Source: Frateuria soli (GTDB lineage: Bacteria > Pseudomonadota > Gammaproteobacteria > Xanthomonadales > Rhodanobacteraceae). From it: a DNA stretch of 64,000 nucleotides. The translations under genes were made by a program, and so were the position numbers. Shown in pieces: positions 47,065 to 55,886 of the stretch. Where the stretch lies: NCBI RefSeq assembly GCF_021117385.1, contig NZ_CP088252.1, positions 1,922,001 through 1,986,000 of the forward strand. Reading direction: 5' to 3'. A model generated the notes under the pieces. That model was not told the DNA's origin. It made no database searches and worked only from the letters and a program-made list of their open reading frames with translations. Position 1 is the stretch's first letter, and each line of letters begins with the position of its first letter.

Positions 47065-48378
47065 CTAAGGGGGCGCTTCTTCTTCCCGGGACAGCTCGCC
47101 GAGGGAGGCGACGGATGCGCTCGTTGCGCGCAGGCGCGACCGCATCGTTTCCAACTCAGGTGTGCCCTCGGGCCCCGGCCGCATCCGCGGTGGCGGTCCG
47201 CCATAGGTCATCCAGCGCCACAGCCACTCCACCGGACCGTAGCGGAAGCGCGCAAGCCACAGATGGCTCAGCAGCACCTGCGTACCGAAGATCAGGACCC
47301 AGGCGCCCAGCACGCCGGCCATGCCCCAGCGCGGGCCCAGGCCCAGCCCGATGCCGTAGAACAGCACCACGCCGAGCACGCTCTGCGACAGGTAGTGCGT
47401 CAGGGTCATGCGGCCCACCGGCGCCAGCACACCCAGCCGGCGCTGCCAGCCCGGGCGCTGGTACAGGAGCACAAAGCCAGCCGCATAGCCGATGGCCAGG
47501 GCCAGTGGAGCCACGCCGTCGAGCAGGCGGAGTACCAGTACCCGCGCACCGCCGTGGAGTCGGGGCAGCGCCGCGTGCGGCGCCATTCCCGCCCAGGAAA
47601 GCAGCCACGCCGTCACGCCGATCGAGAAGCCCCAGCTGCACAGGCGGCGCAGCAGCGGCAGGTGCTCGAGCGGCCGCTGCAGCAGGCCGCGCCGTCCTGC
47701 CCAGAGGCCGAGCAGGAAGCGACCTAGTACGAAGCTCACCAGCGCCAGGCTGGATACGCGTTCCCAGCCCGAGAACATCAGGTTGGCATGCAGCGTGCGC
47801 GACCACGAGGTCGACGTGAACGCCTGGACGCTGGCTGCGGACACCTCGGCCTGCCCCGGCATGGCCGACAGCAAGGGATGCATCCACGGCTTGAGCAGCG
47901 AGGGCAACGCCACGGCGGTCACGATGCCCAGTGCGACCAGGACGCGATCAGGCACCCGCACGAACGCCAGCATCAGCAGGCCCACCACCGCATAGGTCAG
48001 CAGGATGTCGCCCCACCAGACGAAGAAGCCGTGTACGGCGCCGATGAAGGCCAGCACCAGCAGCCGCCGGGCGTAGCGCGCGACGCCGCCCGCGCCCCGC
48101 GCCCGGGCACGCTCGAGCTGCAGCGCGAATCCGAAACCGAACAACAGGGAAAACAGGGTGATGAATTTGACGTTGACCAGCCACTCGGTCACCGCGACGG
48201 CCATCGCATCGAATGCAGCGGTAGGCAGCATCGTCTGCGACGAAGCCGGCAACAGGGCGTAGACGCTCAGGTATTGGAGATTGATGAGCAGCACGCCGGC
48301 CAGCGCGAATCCGCGCAAGGCGTCGATAAGGGCGTAGCGTTCCTCTGGCACGACGGGGCTGGCGAGAGATGCGCGCAT
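47065..48378 (-). CDS. DUF418 family membrane protein
   Basis: 437 residues, start at 48378. About ten membrane helices; N-terminal RYALIDALRGFALAGVLLINL and the DUF418 C-terminus (LTHYLSQSVLGVVLFYGIGLG, then LLSHLWLARFRYGPVEWLWRWMTYG) are clear. The family is related to acyltransferase-3-like multi-pass proteins; function unknown. It lies 95 bases upstream of the borosin methyltransferase in the same direction, so co-transcription is possible. Confidence 0.9.
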   Translation of the reverse strand: MRASLASPVVPEERYALIDALRGFALAGVLLINLQYLSVYALLPASSQTMLPTAAFDAMAVAVTEWLVNVKFITLFSLLFGFGFALQLERARARGAGGVARYARRLLVLAFIGAVHGFFVWWGDILLTYAVVGLLMLAFVRVPDRVLVALGIVTAVALPSLLKPWMHPLLSAMPGQAEVSAASVQAFTSTSWSRTLHANLMFSGWERVSSLALVSFVLGRFLLGLWAGRRGLLQRPLEHLPLLRRLCSWGFSIGVTAWLLSWAGMAPHAALPRLHGGARVLVLRLLDGVAPLALAIGYAAGFVLLYQRPGWQRRLGVLAPVGRMTLTHYLSQSVLGVVLFYGIGLGLGPRWGMAGVLGAWVLIFGTQVLLSHLWLARFRYGPVEWLWRWMTYGGPPPRMRPGPEGTPELETMRSRLRATSASVASLGELSREEEAPP

Positions 48379-48880
48379 GCGTGGGTCCTGGAGGTGCCGG
48401 CATGATTCTGCCACCTCAGGCTGCCGCTTTCCCGCCGCCGGGCCACTCTCCACACGTCTTCCGGCGTGCACCTGGCGGAACTGCACGCAGGCACGGTCGG
48501 CGCGGGTTTCTTGCGCATGCAGCCCAGGAGCCGCCATGCCTCTCGGAGGAAGTCAAACGCGGCGGTTGCGGGATGCGCATCGCGTGCGGCAGGTCCTGCA
48601 CGGGCGGCTCCCCTGCCACGCCGTTTTCCCCTTTTCACTAACGGGGCCGCTGCCCTGCAAGGGCATGCCGTCGCGGCTCCTCGATGCGGGCCGGTGGCCG
48701 TCGACCCGGTGCAACGCCGGGGATGGCTGGCGCCTCCAGCGCATACCTCTGGTCCCGGGATGAATGGACGGCCGCACGAAATGCTTGCGCCAACCCGCTA
48801 CCGGGCATCGGCCTGCCTGCGGTTCACGGCCGTGCCACACCGGAAGTCCTGCAATAGCCGGATTCCGACCAGGAGCCACC
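48379..48880. other. 502-base intergenic region between divergent genes
   Basis: I see no credible gene; frames here lack ribosome sites and family features. It should hold the promoters of the DUF418 gene (minus) and the hemerythrin gene (plus). CGAAATGCTTGCG at 48777-48789 recurs exactly at 50459-50471, a similar distance before csbD. Confidence 0.5.
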
Positions 48881-49405
48881 ATGCCCGACATCCTCGACAC
48901 CCTGAAGACCGAACACGACCGGCTGCGCGAGCTCTTTGCACAGATCAACAAGACCGCCGACTCGGAAGCGGACACCCGCCACGACCTGCTCAAGCGGATC
49001 GAGGCCCTGTTGATCCCCCATGCCAAGTGGGAAGAGACGGTGTTCTACCCCGCCTTCGAAGACCGTGCCAACCATGAGCAGAAGCTGATCTACGCCGAGG
49101 CGATCCAGGAGCATCGCGCGGTGGAACTCGCGGTGCTGCCCGACATCCATGCCGCGGACGTCGATTCACGGCAATTTGCCGGTTCCGTGCAGGTCTGCGG
49201 CGAACTGATCAAGCACCATGCGCACGAGGAAGAGACCAAGATGTTCGACGCGGTGCGCCAGCTGTTCAGCCCCGACGAACTGGCCGACTTCGACCGCAAG
49301 TACGCCGACTGGAAGAACTCCTCAGGTGCCGACGCCGTCACCAGCTACGCCAAGGTCAAGACTGCGGCGATGGCGTTCATGCGCAACCCGGATTCGCCGG
49401 CCTGA
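48881..49405 (+). CDS. Hemerythrin-domain protein
   Basis: 174 residues with AGGAG before the start. HHE pattern: LKTEHDRLRELFAQI, LLIPHAKWEETVFYPAFED, QEHRAVELAVL and IKHHAHEEETKMF supply the His/Glu ligands for a di-iron site. Proteins of this kind bind oxygen or protect against oxidative and nitrosative damage. First of a group of small stress-type genes. Confidence 0.9.
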   Translation: MPDILDTLKTEHDRLRELFAQINKTADSEADTRHDLLKRIEALLIPHAKWEETVFYPAFEDRANHEQKLIYAEAIQEHRAVELAVLPDIHAADVDSRQFAGSVQVCGELIKHHAHEEETKMFDAVRQLFSPDELADFDRKYADWKNSSGADAVTSYAKVKTAAMAFMRNPDSPA

Positions 49406-49481
49406 ACACCCTCCCGCCCCTTATTACGATCGATGTACGGACCGATGCGTCCCTGCACCGTCGCTCGCAGGCCACCGACCG

Positions 49482-49874
49482 ATGAGCGAGGGCTTCGACG
49501 CCACCGAGGCGTGGGTGATCCAGGCGGTGCAGTGGCTGAAGCTCCTGATCGAGACGGTGGGCGCGGCCACCGTGGGCATCGGCATGCTGCTGGCCGTGTG
49601 GCAATTCGCGCGCATGGTCGCCCTGCGCGAGGCGAACGACTACAACCGCATCCGCCTGACACTCTCGCGCTACCTGGCGCTCGCGCTGGAGTTCCAGCTC
49701 TGCGCGGACATCCTCTCCACGGCGATCGCGCCGAGCTGGCAGGAGATCGGCAAGCTGGGTGCCGTCGCGGTGATCCGCACGGGCCTCAACTGGTTCCTGT
49801 CGCGGGAGATGGTCGAGGAGCGCGAGGCCCAGGCCGCGGCGGCACGCGCCCGCCACGCCGGGCCGCCGCCATGA
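49482..49874 (+). CDS. DUF1622 membrane protein
   Basis: 130 residues, three hydrophobic helices: IETVGAATVGIGMLLAVWQFA, LSRYLALALEFQLCADILSTAI and GAVAVIRTGLNWFLSREM. The family is small and of unknown function. It ends 13 bases before the next small gene. Confidence 0.85.
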   Translation: MSEGFDATEAWVIQAVQWLKLLIETVGAATVGIGMLLAVWQFARMVALREANDYNRIRLTLSRYLALALEFQLCADILSTAIAPSWQEIGKLGAVAVIRTGLNWFLSREMVEEREAQAAAARARHAGPPP

Positions 49875-49887
49875 CGGAGTGCCCGCC

Positions 49888-50139
49888 ATGGGCGACCTGA
49901 TCGACGCGCTGCAATGGCCGGCCATGGCGATCACCCTGGTGGCGGCCTGGCTGGTCGGCTCGCTGTCGCCGCGCAAGCGGACCTGGGGCTTCTGGTGCTT
50001 CGTGCTCAGCAACGTGCTGTGGGTCGCCTGGGGTTGGCACGACCACGCCTGGGCCCTGATCAGCCTGCAGATCGGGTTGTTCCTGTCCAACCTGCGCGGC
50101 GTGATGAAGAACGACGACGCGGCCGCGCAACCGGATTGA
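49888..50139 (+). CDS. Small three-helix membrane protein
   Basis: 83 residues from ATG 49888 with CGGAG upstream; a GTG three codons earlier is also open. Helices at LQWPAMAITLVAAWLVGS, RTWGFWCFVLSNVLWVAWGW and ALISLQIGLFLSNLRGVMK. The middle (GFWCFVLSNVLW) recalls PnuC or SWEET-type half-transporters but is too short to call. Probably co-transcribed with the DUF1622 gene. Confidence 0.75.
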   Translation: MGDLIDALQWPAMAITLVAAWLVGSLSPRKRTWGFWCFVLSNVLWVAWGWHDHAWALISLQIGLFLSNLRGVMKNDDAAAQPD

Positions 50140-50548
50140 CTCGGTTCCCCGGTACCGCCCGCTTGCGGGCGAGGCCCGGGGGCTGGAAGACATCCGCCTG
50201 CAAACGGGTGCCGCCTGCCGGGTCTGCGGCGGCAGTGCCTTGCGCGCGGATCGAGCGGGTCGTCACCGGCGCAGCATCCACGCAACCAGCGCCGCGCCAC
50301 TCTCCGAAGGAGGCGGCGGGCACGGGAACCTCCTTGGACATGAACTCCGGAAAGGCCGCAGTCCAGCCGTGCGCATGCCAACGGGGCGGAGAAGCCCACA
50401 TGATTTTCCTCGACGGAACAAGCGCCTGCGTGCCTGTTGAACAGACAGGCAACGGCTTCGAAATGCTTGCGTCACTGTCACCGGCGCTGAACAAGCGCTG
50501 CCCTATAACGAATCGGGTCTGCACCCCGCAGACGTGGAGGAGCCGCAC
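50140..50548. other. 409-base intergenic region upstream of csbD
   Basis: No gene seen. It begins with half of a REP-like unit (CCCGCTTGCGGGCGAGG, 50158-50174), carries CGAAATGCTTGCG (50459-50471) and a CCCTATAACG sequence (50501-50510) that resembles a sigma-38 type -10 ~40 bases before csbD. Confidence 0.45.
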
Positions 50549-50728
50549 ATGAACGACAACCGCATCGAAGGCACCAAGCACGAGGTCAAGGGCGCCGTGA
50601 AGGAAGGCGTCGGCAAGCTGACCGGCAACACTTCGAAGGAAGTGGCCGGCAACCTCGAAAAGAACGCGGGCAAGGCACAGAAGAACGTTGGCGAGGCGCA
50701 GGACGAGATCGACGATCTGGACGACTGA
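50549..50728 (+). CDS. csbD: CsbD-like stress protein
   Basis: 59 residues, start at 50549 with GGAGGAG upstream. MNDNRIEGTKHEVKGAVKEGVGKLTG is the CsbD/YjbJ pattern, followed by a second repeat of it and an acidic end. These small hydrophilic, probably disordered proteins accumulate in stationary phase or general stress; mechanism unknown. Confidence 0.92.
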   Translation: MNDNRIEGTKHEVKGAVKEGVGKLTGNTSKEVAGNLEKNAGKAQKNVGEAQDEIDDLDD

Positions 50729-50798
50729 AGTCCTCCCCGGGTTGCAATCGCGGCACGACTGCCGACAACGCAACCATCACCCCCACGCGCGAAACATA

Positions 50799-50822
50799 CC
50801 GGCATGGCCACGGCCATGCCGG
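50799..50822. repeat. Perfect 11-base inverted repeat
   Basis: CCGGCATGGCC-AC-GGCCATGCCGG, 26 bases before the next start codon and 70 bases after the csbD stop. No T run follows, so it may be a processing hairpin or a binding site. Confidence 0.6.
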
Positions 50823-50847
50823 TCGGGGCCGCTATCCGGAGGCGCCC

Positions 50848-51357
50848 ATGAAAACCCGCTGCGTGTTCAGCACCTCCGACCTCGACGCCGCGCGTGCCGC
50901 CATGGCGGCCGCCCGCCGGGCCGGCATTCCCGACAACGACATCTCGCTGATCGCCCGCGAAGACATCGAGTTGCAGCAGATTCCCGACCACCTGATGGTC
51001 GGCCGCACGGACTTCTATCCAGCCGCCGCCCGCGGGGCGGTCTGCGGCGGTGGCGCCGGCGTGCTGCTGGGGCTGATCGCCGTGGCAGTGCCGCCGCTGG
51101 GCGTGACGCTGGCCGGTGGCGCGGCCATTGCATTGGCGGGCGCGGCGGTCGGTTGCTGGACCGGCGCGCTGGTCGGCACCGACGTGCCGGACGTGGTGCA
51201 CCGCAAGTTCAAGGACGAGATCCACGCCGGGCGCATCCTGGTGATCATCGACGCCACCCGTGACCAGCTGGCCGCTGCCTGTCCGGGCGTGCTCGCCACC
51301 GGGGCCAGACACCTGCCGCTGCACGCGCATCCGGAGGTCCCGCAGCTCGCGGCCTAG
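50848..51357 (+). CDS. Hypothetical stress-type membrane protein
   Basis: 169 residues with GGAGG before the start. The N-terminal ~65 residues (MKTRCVFSTSDLDAARAAMAAARRAG, then PDNDISLIARED) look like the ferredoxin-like domain of YflT/'heat-induced stress protein' proteins. A Gly/Ala-rich hydrophobic stretch with two helices follows (~68-112), then HRKFKDEIHAGRILVIID. Possibly a DUF1269 relative. No firm function. Confidence 0.7.
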   Translation: MKTRCVFSTSDLDAARAAMAAARRAGIPDNDISLIAREDIELQQIPDHLMVGRTDFYPAAARGAVCGGGAGVLLGLIAVAVPPLGVTLAGGAAIALAGAAVGCWTGALVGTDVPDVVHRKFKDEIHAGRILVIIDATRDQLAAACPGVLATGARHLPLHAHPEVPQLAA

Positions 51358-51366
51358 GCCCGATCG

Positions 51367-51837
51367 TCAGGCGCGGTGGTATGGGTGGCCGGCAAGCAGC
51401 GTACTGGCACGGTAGAGCTGCTCGGCCAACACCAGTCGAACCAGCATGTGCGGCAGCGTGAGCGGGCCGAGCGACCAGCGCTGATCGGCCCGCGCCAGCA
51501 CCTCGGGCGCGTGGCCATCCGGGCCACCGATCAGGAAAGCCAGGTCGCGACCGGCCATGCGCCAGTTCGCCAGCTGGGCGGCCAGTTCTTCGCTCGACCA
51601 GGTCTTGCCGCGACCGTCCAGCGCGATCACGTGGATGTCCCGCGGGAGCGCGGCGAGGATCGCCTCGCCTTCGTCATGAATGGCACGGGCGTCGTCGCGG
51701 CCCTTGCCGCGGGCGCCGGGCTTGAGCTCGACCAGTTCGAGCGGAAGTTCGCGCGAGAGGCGTTTGCGGTATTCGGCAAAGCCCTCGGCTACCCAGCCAG
51801 GCATGCGTTCGCCGATGGCAAGCAGGCGGGCTCGCAT
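51367..51837 (-). CDS. rlmH: 23S rRNA pseudouridine-1915 N3-methyltransferase
   Basis: 156 residues, standard length. SPOUT fold: LLAIGERMPGWVAEGFAEYRKRL, VIALDGRGKTWSSEELA, FLIGGPDGHAPEV and the C-terminal LPHMLVRLVLAEQLYRASTLLAGHPYHR. Downstream partner of rsfS as in most gammaproteobacteria, here 336 bases from it because of repeats. Confidence 0.97.
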   Translation of the reverse strand: MRARLLAIGERMPGWVAEGFAEYRKRLSRELPLELVELKPGARGKGRDDARAIHDEGEAILAALPRDIHVIALDGRGKTWSSEELAAQLANWRMAGRDLAFLIGGPDGHAPEVLARADQRWSLGPLTLPHMLVRLVLAEQLYRASTLLAGHPYHRA

Positions 51838-51880
51838 GCCAGCTTCAATCTGATGAAGCGGCGCGCAGCGCCACCTTTGC

Positions 51881-52166
51881 CTCCTCTCCCCTCCGGGGAG
51901 AGGATTGAGGTGAGGGGCCGGAGCTGGCGGGGATGTTCATTGGAAAGCCCTCCAGAGCAGCACGCGCTTCGAGCAAGTAAATCGCAAGTGCTGCCCCTCA
52001 CCCCAGCCCTCTCCCCGGAGGGAGAGGGCGCAAAGGCTTGCGCTTTCGTGGGTAGTGACTCGCACCAGTAGCACCTCGTCCCCAGCCTCTCCCCGCAGGG
52101 GAGAAGGCGCAAAAGCGCGCGCCTGGCAGTGGATCGCAACAGCGGCCCTCCCCGGAGGGAGAGGGC
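51881..52166. repeat. Cluster of CTCTCCC/GGGAGAG repeats between rlmH and rsfS
   Basis: Four units in 286 bases: 51887-51916, 51990-52027, 52076-52110 and 52146-52164, each a CTCTCCCC...GGGGAGAG type hairpin, several followed by GGGCGCAAA-type sequence. Nothing else is seen in this gap. Confidence 0.85.
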
Positions 52167-52173
52167 AAATACG

Positions 52174-52581
52174 TCAGCCGGCGCTCGCCGCATCCATCCC
52201 CTGCTCGCGGTCACCCACCGTCCACAGCCGCTCCAGGCCATAGAACTCGCGGATGCGCGGAAGCATGACGTGGACGATGACGTCGCCGAGGTCGACCAGC
52301 ACCCATTCGGCCTCCTGTTCGCCCTCGACGCCCAAGGGCATCACGCCCGCCTTCTTGGCGAACTTCACCACTTCGTCGGCGATGGACTTGACGTGGCGGG
52401 CGGAGGTGCCTGATGCGATCACCAGCAGGTCGGCGATCGAGGTTTTGCCGCGGACGTCGATCTCGCGGATGTCCTTGGCCTTGAGCTCTTCCAGCGCGTC
52501 GATCACGTGCTTGCGCAGGTGGCTGGAATCGACCGCTTTTCTGGCGGCGACGGGAGACTGGCTACGGGAAGACGTACTCAA
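52174..52581 (-). CDS. rsfS: Ribosomal silencing factor RsfS
   Basis: 135 residues. DUF143 core: [47 protein letters not shown] (cited in part), [22 protein letters not shown]. It binds L14 and blocks subunit joining in starvation. Its usual upstream neighbour nadD is 9.6 kb away. Confidence 0.97.
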   Translation of the reverse strand: MSTSSRSQSPVAARKAVDSSHLRKHVIDALEELKAKDIREIDVRGKTSIADLLVIASGTSARHVKSIADEVVKFAKKAGVMPLGVEGEQEAEWVLVDLGDVIVHVMLPRIREFYGLERLWTVGDREQGMDAASAG

Positions 52582-52656
52582 GCGGGGGTGCCTCGGGGCG
52601 TACTCAGGGCGCGGAATGGCGCCAGAGCAGTATAACCGGGGCGACTCTAGGTCACG

Positions 52657-53721
52657 TCAAGCGGGCGTGCAGCGCACTGCGGCGTACTCGTCCATCAGCA
52701 CGCGGACCAGCTCGGCGGCCGGCATCGGACGCACCAGCGCGGCGGCCTGGCCGCACCATTCGGACAGCAGATCGCCCCTCCCGGCGGCCGCGGCCGCGCG
52801 GCGCAACGGAGCGGTCAGCGCGTTGAGGATCGGATACGGAGGCAGTTCGCCCGCAAACGGCTGCATGGCCTCGACGAAGCGGTTGCACAGTCCCCGCGCG
52901 GCACGGCCGGAGAAGCTGCAGATGGTGCCGATACGGTGGTCCTGCGCCTGTGGCAGGTCGCGCTTCCAGGCCTCCGCCGCGGCCGATTCCGGACAGGCCA
53001 GGAACGCGGTGCCGAGCTGGCTGGCATCGGCGCCGAGCAGTTCGGCCGCGCGCATCCCGCGCCCGTCCATGATGCCGCCGGCGGCGATCACGGGAATGTC
53101 TACCGCCGCCACCGTGAGCGGAACCAGGGCGAACAATCCGACCATCGCCTCCTCGGCCGGATGCAGGAACGTGCCGCGATGGCCACCGGCCTCGGCGCCC
53201 TGCACGCACACCGCATCGGCGCCACGATCGGCCCACGCGCGCGCTTCAGCCACGCTGGTGGCGGTACCAGCCACGCGGATGCCGGATGCCTGCAGCTCGC
53301 GCACCTGCACCCGGTCGAGCACGTCGAACGCGAAGCTCGCCACCGCCGGGCGCGCCTCGCGCAGCGCGGCAAGCTGGTCGGAGAAGCGCGGCGCCCATTG
53401 CGCGGGGAGCTCGGTGCGCACGTCCAGTCCTTCGCAGGCCATCAGCGCATCGAGCCGCCGGCGGGTCACCGCCACCTGCGCCTTGTCCGCGTCGAAGTCG
53501 TCGGGCAGCACGAACAGGTTGACGGCGAAGGGGCGGTCGGTGGCCGCGCGGACCTGCGCGACCTGGTCGAGCAACGCCTGCGGCTCCAGATAACCGGCCC
53601 CCAGCGAACCCAGGGCGCCGGCGCCGCTGACCGCGGCCACCAGCGCGGGGGTGCTGGATCCGGACATCGGCGCCTGGATCAGCGGATGTGCGACGCCCAG
53701 CGAACGAAGGAAGACGGACAT
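52657..53721 (-). CDS. Nitronate monooxygenase-type flavoprotein
   Basis: 354 residues from the start at 53721. FMN-binding TIM barrel of the NMO/2-nitropropane dioxygenase class: PLIQAPMSGSSTPALVAAVSGAGALGSLGAGY, VQGAEAGGHRGTF with the catalytic His (~175), IPVIAAGGIMDGRGMRAAELLGADASQLGTAFL (both cited in part). Detoxifies propionate-3-nitronate-type compounds in the known members. Terminal gene of the sigma-factor-side cluster or independent. Confidence 0.9.
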   Translation of the reverse strand: MSVFLRSLGVAHPLIQAPMSGSSTPALVAAVSGAGALGSLGAGYLEPQALLDQVAQVRAATDRPFAVNLFVLPDDFDADKAQVAVTRRRLDALMACEGLDVRTELPAQWAPRFSDQLAALREARPAVASFAFDVLDRVQVRELQASGIRVAGTATSVAEARAWADRGADAVCVQGAEAGGHRGTFLHPAEEAMVGLFALVPLTVAAVDIPVIAAGGIMDGRGMRAAELLGADASQLGTAFLACPESAAAEAWKRDLPQAQDHRIGTICSFSGRAARGLCNRFVEAMQPFAGELPPYPILNALTAPLRRAAAAAGRGDLLSEWCGQAAALVRPMPAAELVRVLMDEYAAVRCTPA

Positions 53722-53762
53722 GGCGGGCTCCTCGAGGGCCAAGGCGCCATTGTCGCGCCGGA

Positions 53763-54374
53763 TCAGGCGGCGCGGTGCCGCTCCCCCGCCAGCGCGTACA
53801 TGTGCTCGATCTCCCGCTCCAGCGCATCGGCCATCGCCGCCCCGCGCTGGGTGAACAGGTCCGCAAGCAACCGGTAGTACGTCAGCGTGCCGTCGCGGCC
53901 GCCGGTGAAGCGGTCGAACACGCCCCGGCCGACTTCCGGCCGCTCCAGCTCGCCGACGATCGCGCGGGCGTTGTGCAGCTTGTCGCAGCCGGACACGAGC
54001 AGCGTGTCGTCGGAGGCGTGCGCCAGGTGGTTGAGGTAGGCCTGCTTGCGCCGCAGCCAGTCGCGGCGACGGGCGCCGCCATCGTCCAGGCCTGCCTTGC
54101 CCTCCGCGGTGCCGTCGGTGCAGCCGAGCACCATGCCCAGCACACGTGCGCCGAAGCGCTCGCCGATGGCCCCGGCATGCGCCTCGCCGCAGTCCTCCAC
54201 CACGTCATGCAGCAGGCCGGCGATCGCCTGGTCCTCGTCGCCGCCGTACTCGATCACCAGGCTGGCCACGCCCAGTAGATGCTGGAGGTACGGGATGGCC
54301 GTGCCCTTGCGGGTCTGGCCCGCATGGGCGACGCGCGCGTAGTCGATGGCGGCGGTGAAGCGTTCGCTGAGCAT
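53763..54374 (-). CDS. HD-domain hydrolase resembling small ppGpp hydrolases
   Basis: 203 residues from the start at 54374. The HD pattern is that of the RelA/SpoT hydrolase domain: YARVAHAGQTRKGTAIPYLQHLLGVASLV, then AIAGLLHDVVEDCG (His-Asp) and LLVSGCDKLHNARAI. There is no synthetase or TGS part, as in MESH1-type small alarmone hydrolases. Substrate is an inference. Lies 43 bases after the anti-sigma gene. Confidence 0.8.
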   Translation of the reverse strand: MLSERFTAAIDYARVAHAGQTRKGTAIPYLQHLLGVASLVIEYGGDEDQAIAGLLHDVVEDCGEAHAGAIGERFGARVLGMVLGCTDGTAEGKAGLDDGGARRRDWLRRKQAYLNHLAHASDDTLLVSGCDKLHNARAIVGELERPEVGRGVFDRFTGGRDGTLTYYRLLADLFTQRGAAMADALEREIEHMYALAGERHRAA

Positions 54375-54417
54375 GGCTGTCCTCCCTGTAAAGGCGACAG
54401 GCTGCCGCAGGTGCATC

Positions 54418-55086
54418 TCAGGAAGCGCGACGGGCCTCGGGTGCGAGCAGGCGCCCGCCCAGCGCGGCATTGGCCCCGATCACCACGGCGACCGCGAGCG
54501 CGTGCATCGCCAGGTCGGTCGCGGCCGCGTCGAACGCGTGGAAGATCTCCAGCAGGCTGGCCGAAGCGGCGGCACTGGCCAGGCCGACCATCACCGCCGT
54601 CAGCACCGGCCGCAGCGGGCAGGCGCGGCGCAGCAGCACGAGCAGCAACGCAGAGAGCGGCACCGAGAAGCCGATGATGAAAAACAGGCAGCCGCCCGCC
54701 TCGGGAGCGCTGGCAACGTTCGTGGCCGGCGCGATCCAGTCGCGCAGGCAGCCCAGCCCGCTGGCGCCGATCCACAGCAGCGCGGGCGGCAGTGGCAGCC
54801 AGGCCCATGCGGCGCGGCGCCCGGGCACGCCCAGCGCGAAGGCGGCCCACGCCGCGGCGACGGTGGTGAGTGCCGCGCCAATGCCGGCCCAGCCCAGCTC
54901 CGGCGCACCGGCCCAGCGCGCCAGCATCGGCGCGGTGCCGTAGTGGGCGAACAGGGCGAGCGCGATGGCCGCGACCACCGCCAGCCAACCCAGCGTGCGC
55001 AGCCACGGCGGGCGCAGCCGGCGCACCGGCGCCAGCTCGGCGCCGAGCGAGGCGATCAGGCGGTCGTGGGCGTGCGGATCGGCCAT
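54418..55086 (-). CDS. nrsF: DUF1109/NrsF-type anti-sigma membrane protein
   Basis: 222 residues with about six membrane helices after a ~25-residue cytoplasmic start. Paired cysteines in ASGLGCLRDW and GGCLFFIIGFSVP fit DUF1109, the family of Caulobacter NrsF, which holds SigF inactive until metal or oxidative stress. Starts four bases after the sigma gene stop. Confidence 0.88.
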   Translation of the reverse strand: MADPHAHDRLIASLGAELAPVRRLRPPWLRTLGWLAVVAAIALALFAHYGTAPMLARWAGAPELGWAGIGAALTTVAAAWAAFALGVPGRRAAWAWLPLPPALLWIGASGLGCLRDWIAPATNVASAPEAGGCLFFIIGFSVPLSALLLVLLRRACPLRPVLTAVMVGLASAAASASLLEIFHAFDAAATDLAMHALAVAVVIGANAALGGRLLAPEARRAS

Positions 55087-55090
55087 CGCG

Positions 55091-55666
55091 TCAGTCGTCT
55101 CCGTGGATGCGGCCGCGCAGGGCCTTCAGTGCGCGGTGCAGGTTGACCTTGAGCGCGCCCGTGCTGCGTCCGGTATGCGCCGACGCCTCTTCCAGCGAGC
55201 GCTCCTTCAGGCCCAGCTGTTCGACCGCCTCGCGCTGGCCCGGCGGCAGGTCGGCGATCGCCGCGCGCAGACGGCGTACCTGCCGGTCGCGGTCGACCTC
55301 GTTGCCGGCGTCTCTTTCGTCGGGATGCATGGCGACGGCGAGCGCGTCACCGACCTCGCGGTGCGCCTGCCGGCCGCTGCGGCGCAGGCCGTCGATCGCG
55401 CGGCGGGCGGCCAGCGCGGACAGCCAGGCGTCGTAGGAACGGGACGGATCGTAGGTATGACGCACACGGTGGATGGTCAGCAGGGTCTCCTGCACGACGT
55501 CGTCGAGGTGATCGTGGGTCACGCCCTGGCGGCGCGCGACCGCGCGGATCAGCGCCACCGAATCGGCCAGTACGCGCTCGTAGGCGCGCCGGTCGCCCGC
55601 CTGCGCGGCGGACATCCACGCGGCGCGGCGGCGTTCGGGGCTGTCGCTGGCAGGATCGGCTGGCAT
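55091..55666 (-). CDS. sigF: ECF sigma factor (SigF-like)
   Basis: 191 residues from ATG 55666. Region 2 (~40-100: DDVVQETLLTIHRVRHTYDPSRSYDAWLSALAARRAID region) and region 4 (~130-185: DLPPGQREAVEQLGLKERSLEEASAHTGRSTGALKVNLHRA region) are complete. No longer extension was chosen because conservation begins here. Its partner is the DUF1109 anti-sigma. A GTAACC-N16-CGAA site precedes it, so it probably drives itself. Confidence 0.92.
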   Translation of the reverse strand: MPADPASDSPERRRAAWMSAAQAGDRRAYERVLADSVALIRAVARRQGVTHDHLDDVVQETLLTIHRVRHTYDPSRSYDAWLSALAARRAIDGLRRSGRQAHREVGDALAVAMHPDERDAGNEVDRDRQVRRLRAAIADLPPGQREAVEQLGLKERSLEEASAHTGRSTGALKVNLHRALKALRGRIHGDD

Positions 55667-55769
55667 GGCCGGATGGACGCTGGCCCGGGGGGAGGAGCGT
55701 TCATCTAGGACCAGGGTGCCGGTGGCGGTCAAGCCCGGCATGGCGGAAACCTTCGGCGCATGTCCGACA

Positions 55770-55795
55770 TTCGCTGCATCCGTGCGCGCGGTTAC
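55770..55795 (-). promoter_or_regulatory. SigF-type promoter of the sigma gene
   Basis: On the minus strand GTAACC (55795-55790), 16 bases, CGAA (55773-55770). This matches the SigF consensus described for Caulobacter. ~100 bases before the sigF start codon. Confidence 0.75.
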
Positions 55796-55860
55796 CTCGT
55801 AGAAGACCATGCCGGGCGCGCGGAGCCCGCCGCTCCTCCACGGCAGGTGCGAGGCCCCGC

Positions 55861-55886
55861 GTAACCGGCGGGACGTCGCCGTCGAA
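55861..55886 (+). promoter_or_regulatory. SigF-type promoter of dipZ-msrB
   Basis: GTAACC (55861-55866), 16 bases, CGAA (55883-55886) on the plus strand, 33 bases before the dipZ start. Same pattern and spacing as the site facing sigF. Confidence 0.78.

Noticed and set aside
48466-49077. Plus-strand frames before the hemerythrin gene
   Set aside because: No ribosome site, no recognisable family, and out of frame with the conserved gene they overlap.
50159-50176. Terminator after the small membrane protein gene
   Set aside because: CCCGCTTGCGGGC forms a small hairpin but has no T run; better explained as a half REP-like unit.
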